This document shows, piece by piece, positions 61,763 through 64,000 of a DNA stretch of 64,000 bases (positions within the stretch are counted from its first letter, which is position 1; each line of letters begins with the position of its first letter). Position numbers and translations under genes: made by a program. The stretch covers positions 93,080-157,079 of the forward strand of contig NZ_FMVS01000010.1 in the NCBI RefSeq assembly GCF_900102515.1, read 5' to 3'. The DNA comes from Butyrivibrio sp. INlla14 (GTDB lineage Bacteria > Bacillota > Clostridia > Lachnospirales > Lachnospiraceae). The notes beneath the pieces were generated by a model, which was not told where the DNA came from, made no database searches, and saw nothing but the letters and a program-made list of their open reading frames with translations.

Positions 61763-62989
61763 TTGGCTGAAGTAAAAGATTTTAGTTCATATGCCAGAAA
61801 ATTGAATAGAAATAGTGACGATGGATCATCTCCGGTTGGAGACTCTTCTTATAAAGAAAAGATACGAAGCCATAGGCTAAAGGTCTTTTTTAGGACAATA
61901 ATAATTGCTGCGGTAGTTCTTTTTGCAGTTATTGCAATCTACATTAGCTGGCGGGACAAAGAATACTCTGAAGCAGTTCTAACAATGGAAGCAGCTATCT
62001 CCAACGGCTCAGATTCAAAAGTGGTAGATCTGTCTGGATTTGTTATCCAATATAGTAAGGATGGCGTAGGTTGTTATAATTCCAGTGGCCAGCCTGTATG
62101 GAACCAGACCTATGAGATGCAGAATCCGATGGCACATACCTGCAATTCTGTGGTTGCTATTGGAGATTATAACGGACATCATATTTATGTTAGTAATACA
62201 AGCGGCTCTATGGGAGTAGTTGATACAAGTCTTCCTATAAGGGATTTTTGCGTATCTTCACAGGGCGTAGTTGCAGCTATTTTAGATGGTACAGATGTTA
62301 CATGGATATACCTTTATGATTGTACAGGAAACACCCTGGCCAGTTTTAAGACCACTATGAAGGACAGCGGATACCCTATCAGTATCAGCCTGTCGCCTAA
62401 TGCAGAGCTTTTATGTGTTTCTTACATTTATCCTGATGAAGGAAAGCTAAAGACCAGCGTTGCGTTTTTTAACTTTGGATCGGTAGGCCAGAACTCAATA
62501 GATAACTATGCAAGTGGATATGATTATCCCGGGGTTGTGGTTCCGTACGTACAGTTTATGAATGAAAATACAGCGTTTGCCATTTCAGATGACAGGATAA
62601 TGTTCTATACAGGCAATCAGAAACCGGTTAGCAAGGCAGAACACTTGCTAGGCGGTGAAGAAATCAGATCAGTATATTTCAATGATAGCTACATTGGTCT
62701 TGTGTTTATGAACAATACTGATGATGGTGAGTATAGACTTCAAGTATACAATACAGCTGGAGAGCAGATCCTTACAACATATTTTGATGTAGTATATTCA
62801 AATATCATTTTTGATAACAAACAGATCATTATTTATAACGAAGATGAATGCGTGATAAAGGATATGTCTGGGCACAATAAGTATGAAGGAACTTTCACAG
62901 ATCCTATCAAAGTTATGATTCCTACCAAGGTAAGGAGCAGATTTACACTTGTGACATCCAGAAATATCATGACTATGAATTTAAAGTAA
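61763..62989 (+). CDS. Membrane-anchored beta-propeller-like protein (DUF5711-like)
   Basis: A 408-residue protein with a basic cytoplasmic start, one transmembrane helix (IIIAAVVLFAVIAIYI, about 50-68) and a large outer region of repeated beta-strand units, such as VVDLSGFVIQYSKDGVGCYN and GVVAAILDGTDVTWIYLYD, as in beta-propellers of the DUF5711 family. The start is TTG with GGAGG 6 bases upstream; no ATG fits. Its function is unknown; the anchored propeller suggests an envelope scaffold. The next gene encodes another membrane protein. Confidence 0.75.
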   Translation: MAEVKDFSSYARKLNRNSDDGSSPVGDSSYKEKIRSHRLKVFFRTIIIAAVVLFAVIAIYISWRDKEYSEAVLTMEAAISNGSDSKVVDLSGFVIQYSKDGVGCYNSSGQPVWNQTYEMQNPMAHTCNSVVAIGDYNGHHIYVSNTSGSMGVVDTSLPIRDFCVSSQGVVAAILDGTDVTWIYLYDCTGNTLASFKTTMKDSGYPISISLSPNAELLCVSYIYPDEGKLKTSVAFFNFGSVGQNSIDNYASGYDYPGVVVPYVQFMNENTAFAISDDRIMFYTGNQKPVSKAEHLLGGEEIRSVYFNDSYIGLVFMNNTDDGEYRLQVYNTAGEQILTTYFDVVYSNIIFDNKQIIIYNEDECVIKDMSGHNKYEGTFTDPIKVMIPTKVRSRFTLVTSRNIMTMNLK

Positions 62990-63080
62990 TAGCTTTGTGA
63001 GATTAAATGCTAATGCATAGAAGTATTCATATAAATCTATGCAATGTTCCTTGCTCTTCAAGGATATGTAAAAGAGTTCA

Positions 63081-63548
63081 TTGGGAGACAATGTAAAAGT
63101 GCTAGGATTTGATATATCACAGATTATCATGACAATTGTTGTGGTGTGTCTTGTTTTGTGGAGAATATCATATGGATATAATAATGGCCTGTTTGCGGAA
63201 GCAGCAGGCCTTATTGCTATCATAGCCTCTTTTTTGGCAGTTTATTATTCCATCCACTTGGTAGAAAACGTAATTACTATTAAGTTGGGAAAGATAATAT
63301 CACAGATAGGTTATCTAATAGTGGCTTTCGCGGTATATAAGATCATGACAGCTATTTCAGATGCCTTAAGAAATATAAGAAAAGTTCCAATAATAGGAAA
63401 AGTGGACAGATTTTTGGGAGCAATCCTTGGAATTGCTGAAGCCTGCTTGATAATAGCTCTTATAGAATATGCCACGGATATCGAGATTGTATCTACAGTA
63501 TTATCGGCATGTTATGAAATTGTCATCCTAATTCGGAAAAGTTTATAA
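63081..63548 (+). CDS. CvpA-like membrane protein
   Basis: A 155-residue membrane protein with four hydrophobic helices and the CvpA-type pattern GYNNGLFAEAAGLIAIIASFLAVYYS near residue 32. CvpA proteins are linked to envelope function and to colicin V production in E. coli. The start is uncertain: TTG here has AAAGAG 5 bases upstream, and GTG at 63099 has GGGAG 11 bases upstream. It is the last protein gene before the rRNA operon. Confidence 0.7.
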   Translation: MGDNVKVLGFDISQIIMTIVVVCLVLWRISYGYNNGLFAEAAGLIAIIASFLAVYYSIHLVENVITIKLGKIISQIGYLIVAFAVYKIMTAISDALRNIRKVPIIGKVDRFLGAILGIAEACLIIALIEYATDIEIVSTVLSACYEIVILIRKSL

Positions 63549-63565
63549 ACAAATGAAAAAAGTTA

Positions 63566-63594
63566 TTGCATTTATAAAAGTGCTTTGCTATAAT
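63566..63594 (+). promoter_or_regulatory. rRNA promoter P1
   Basis: TTGCAT (63566-63571) and TATAAT (63589-63594), spacer 17 bases, about 285 bases upstream of 16S. Confidence 0.75.
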
Positions 63595-63876
63595 AGCTCT
63601 TGCCCGTTGCGGAGAGGGCAGTTACCTACTGATGAGGCTTTGTCCCAGTAACTGCGAATCGAAACTTCGGAAAACAAATTAAAAAAGTTGTTGACAGAAA
63701 CTTAAAGCTATGCTATTCTAAATGAGTTGCGGCTGAGAGCTACAACAACTAAGAACCTTGACAAATAAACAGTAATGCAACCCTGAAAAATTCCAAGAGA
63801 ATTTATTCAGAACAAAATTAGTAAATAACGGACAGAACAAAAAGCCAAGCTTGAGTTCTGGCCAGATCAAACTTTT
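63595..63876 (+). other. Structured rRNA leader
   Basis: Contains the stem GCAGTTAC / GTAACTGC (63629-63656) downstream of P1, the second promoter P2, and a CTTGACAAATAAACAG segment at the place where rRNA antitermination (boxA-like) signals are expected. No coding sequence. The stretch just before 16S would pair with sequence after it for processing, which lies outside the window. Confidence 0.5.
63691..63719 (+). promoter_or_regulatory. rRNA promoter P2
   Basis: Consensus TTGACA (63691-63696) and TATTCT (63714-63719), spacer 17 bases; the tandem P1-P2 layout is typical of rRNA operons. Confidence 0.75.

Positions 63877-64000
<124 letters not shown>

Noticed and set aside
63625..63670. Hammerhead-ribozyme-like CTGATGAG followed later by CGAAAC in the rRNA leader
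   Set aside because: The bases between the two boxes do not form the required stem II, and GTAACTGC pairs with upstream GCAGTTAC instead. It is an ordinary leader stem.

Overview
The window looks like a chromosome segment of a Lachnospiraceae bacterium close to Butyrivibrio or Pseudobutyrivibrio. The evidence is the 16S rRNA 5' end at the right edge, Gram-positive style Shine-Dalgarno sites with frequent TTG starts, family-typical small proteins (DUF6033, DUF6472, DUF975 and DUF5711 types), a flagellin remnant, and many plant-polysaccharide enzymes. This assignment is inferred from sequence features, not from a database match.

Layout. 1-4.3 kb: an uncharacterised three-gene operon (SPFH/band-7 coiled-coil protein, divergent NAD-kinase-like protein, large protein with a C-terminal methyltransferase) behind a strong promoter carrying two copies of one dyad operator. 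4.3-11 kb: GH3 glycosidase, fucose/arabinose isomerase family protein, a broken flagellin with a retained sigma-D promoter, a D-2-hydroxyacid dehydrogenase and a CE1-type esterase lipoprotein. 11-12.6 kb: an AT-rich polymorphic-toxin remnant (GH-E-like nuclease tip, ankyrin immunity protein, DUF2185/Imm33-like immunity protein). 12.6-22.7 kb: secreted PL9-like pectate lyase with a cre site, an orphan exported protein, a GH25 lysozyme with wall-binding repeats, UDP-sugar pyrophosphorylase, galE, a PHP phosphatase and an HtrA protease. 22.7-26.3 kb: clpX and a carbamate kinase, convergent around an 850-base gene-free stretch that forms a giant imperfect palindrome. 26.4-38.9 kb: MATE exporter, GH2, DUF975, a SprA-like metalloprotease, tex, a diguanylate cyclase, a GH27 alpha-galactosidase with an inserted domain, and a small transporter. 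38.9-47.6 kb: two tandem 7TM diguanylate cyclases, a B. subtilis ydjGHI-like envelope-stress cluster and a RACo-like ferredoxin/ASKHA protein. 47.6-53.1 kb: a complete sugar ABC transporter and a lipoprotein. 53.2-64 kb: FRG protein, a 180-base cloverleaf-like palindromic element, Nudix hydrolase, sigma-D-driven DUF6033 protein, LytTR regulator, tRNA-Ser(CGA), phosphofructokinase, the dnaX-ebfC-recR operon, galM, a DUF5711-like protein, a CvpA-like protein, and a two-promoter rRNA leader running into 16S rRNA.

How the parts fit. Secreted or surface enzymes (pectate lyase, esterase) open plant polymers; ABC, MATE and small transporters move solutes; cytoplasmic GH2, GH3 and GH27 enzymes cut oligosaccharides; galE, galM, the UDP-sugar pyrophosphorylase and PFK feed the sugars into glycolysis.

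The most unusual material is intergenic: the giant palindrome after clpX, a run of perfect short palindromes before clpX, and the three-armed element at 54.1 kb. The least characterised coding system is the SPFH / NAD-kinase-like / methyltransferase operon at the left edge. I saw no CRISPR array, no intact insertion sequence and no prophage.
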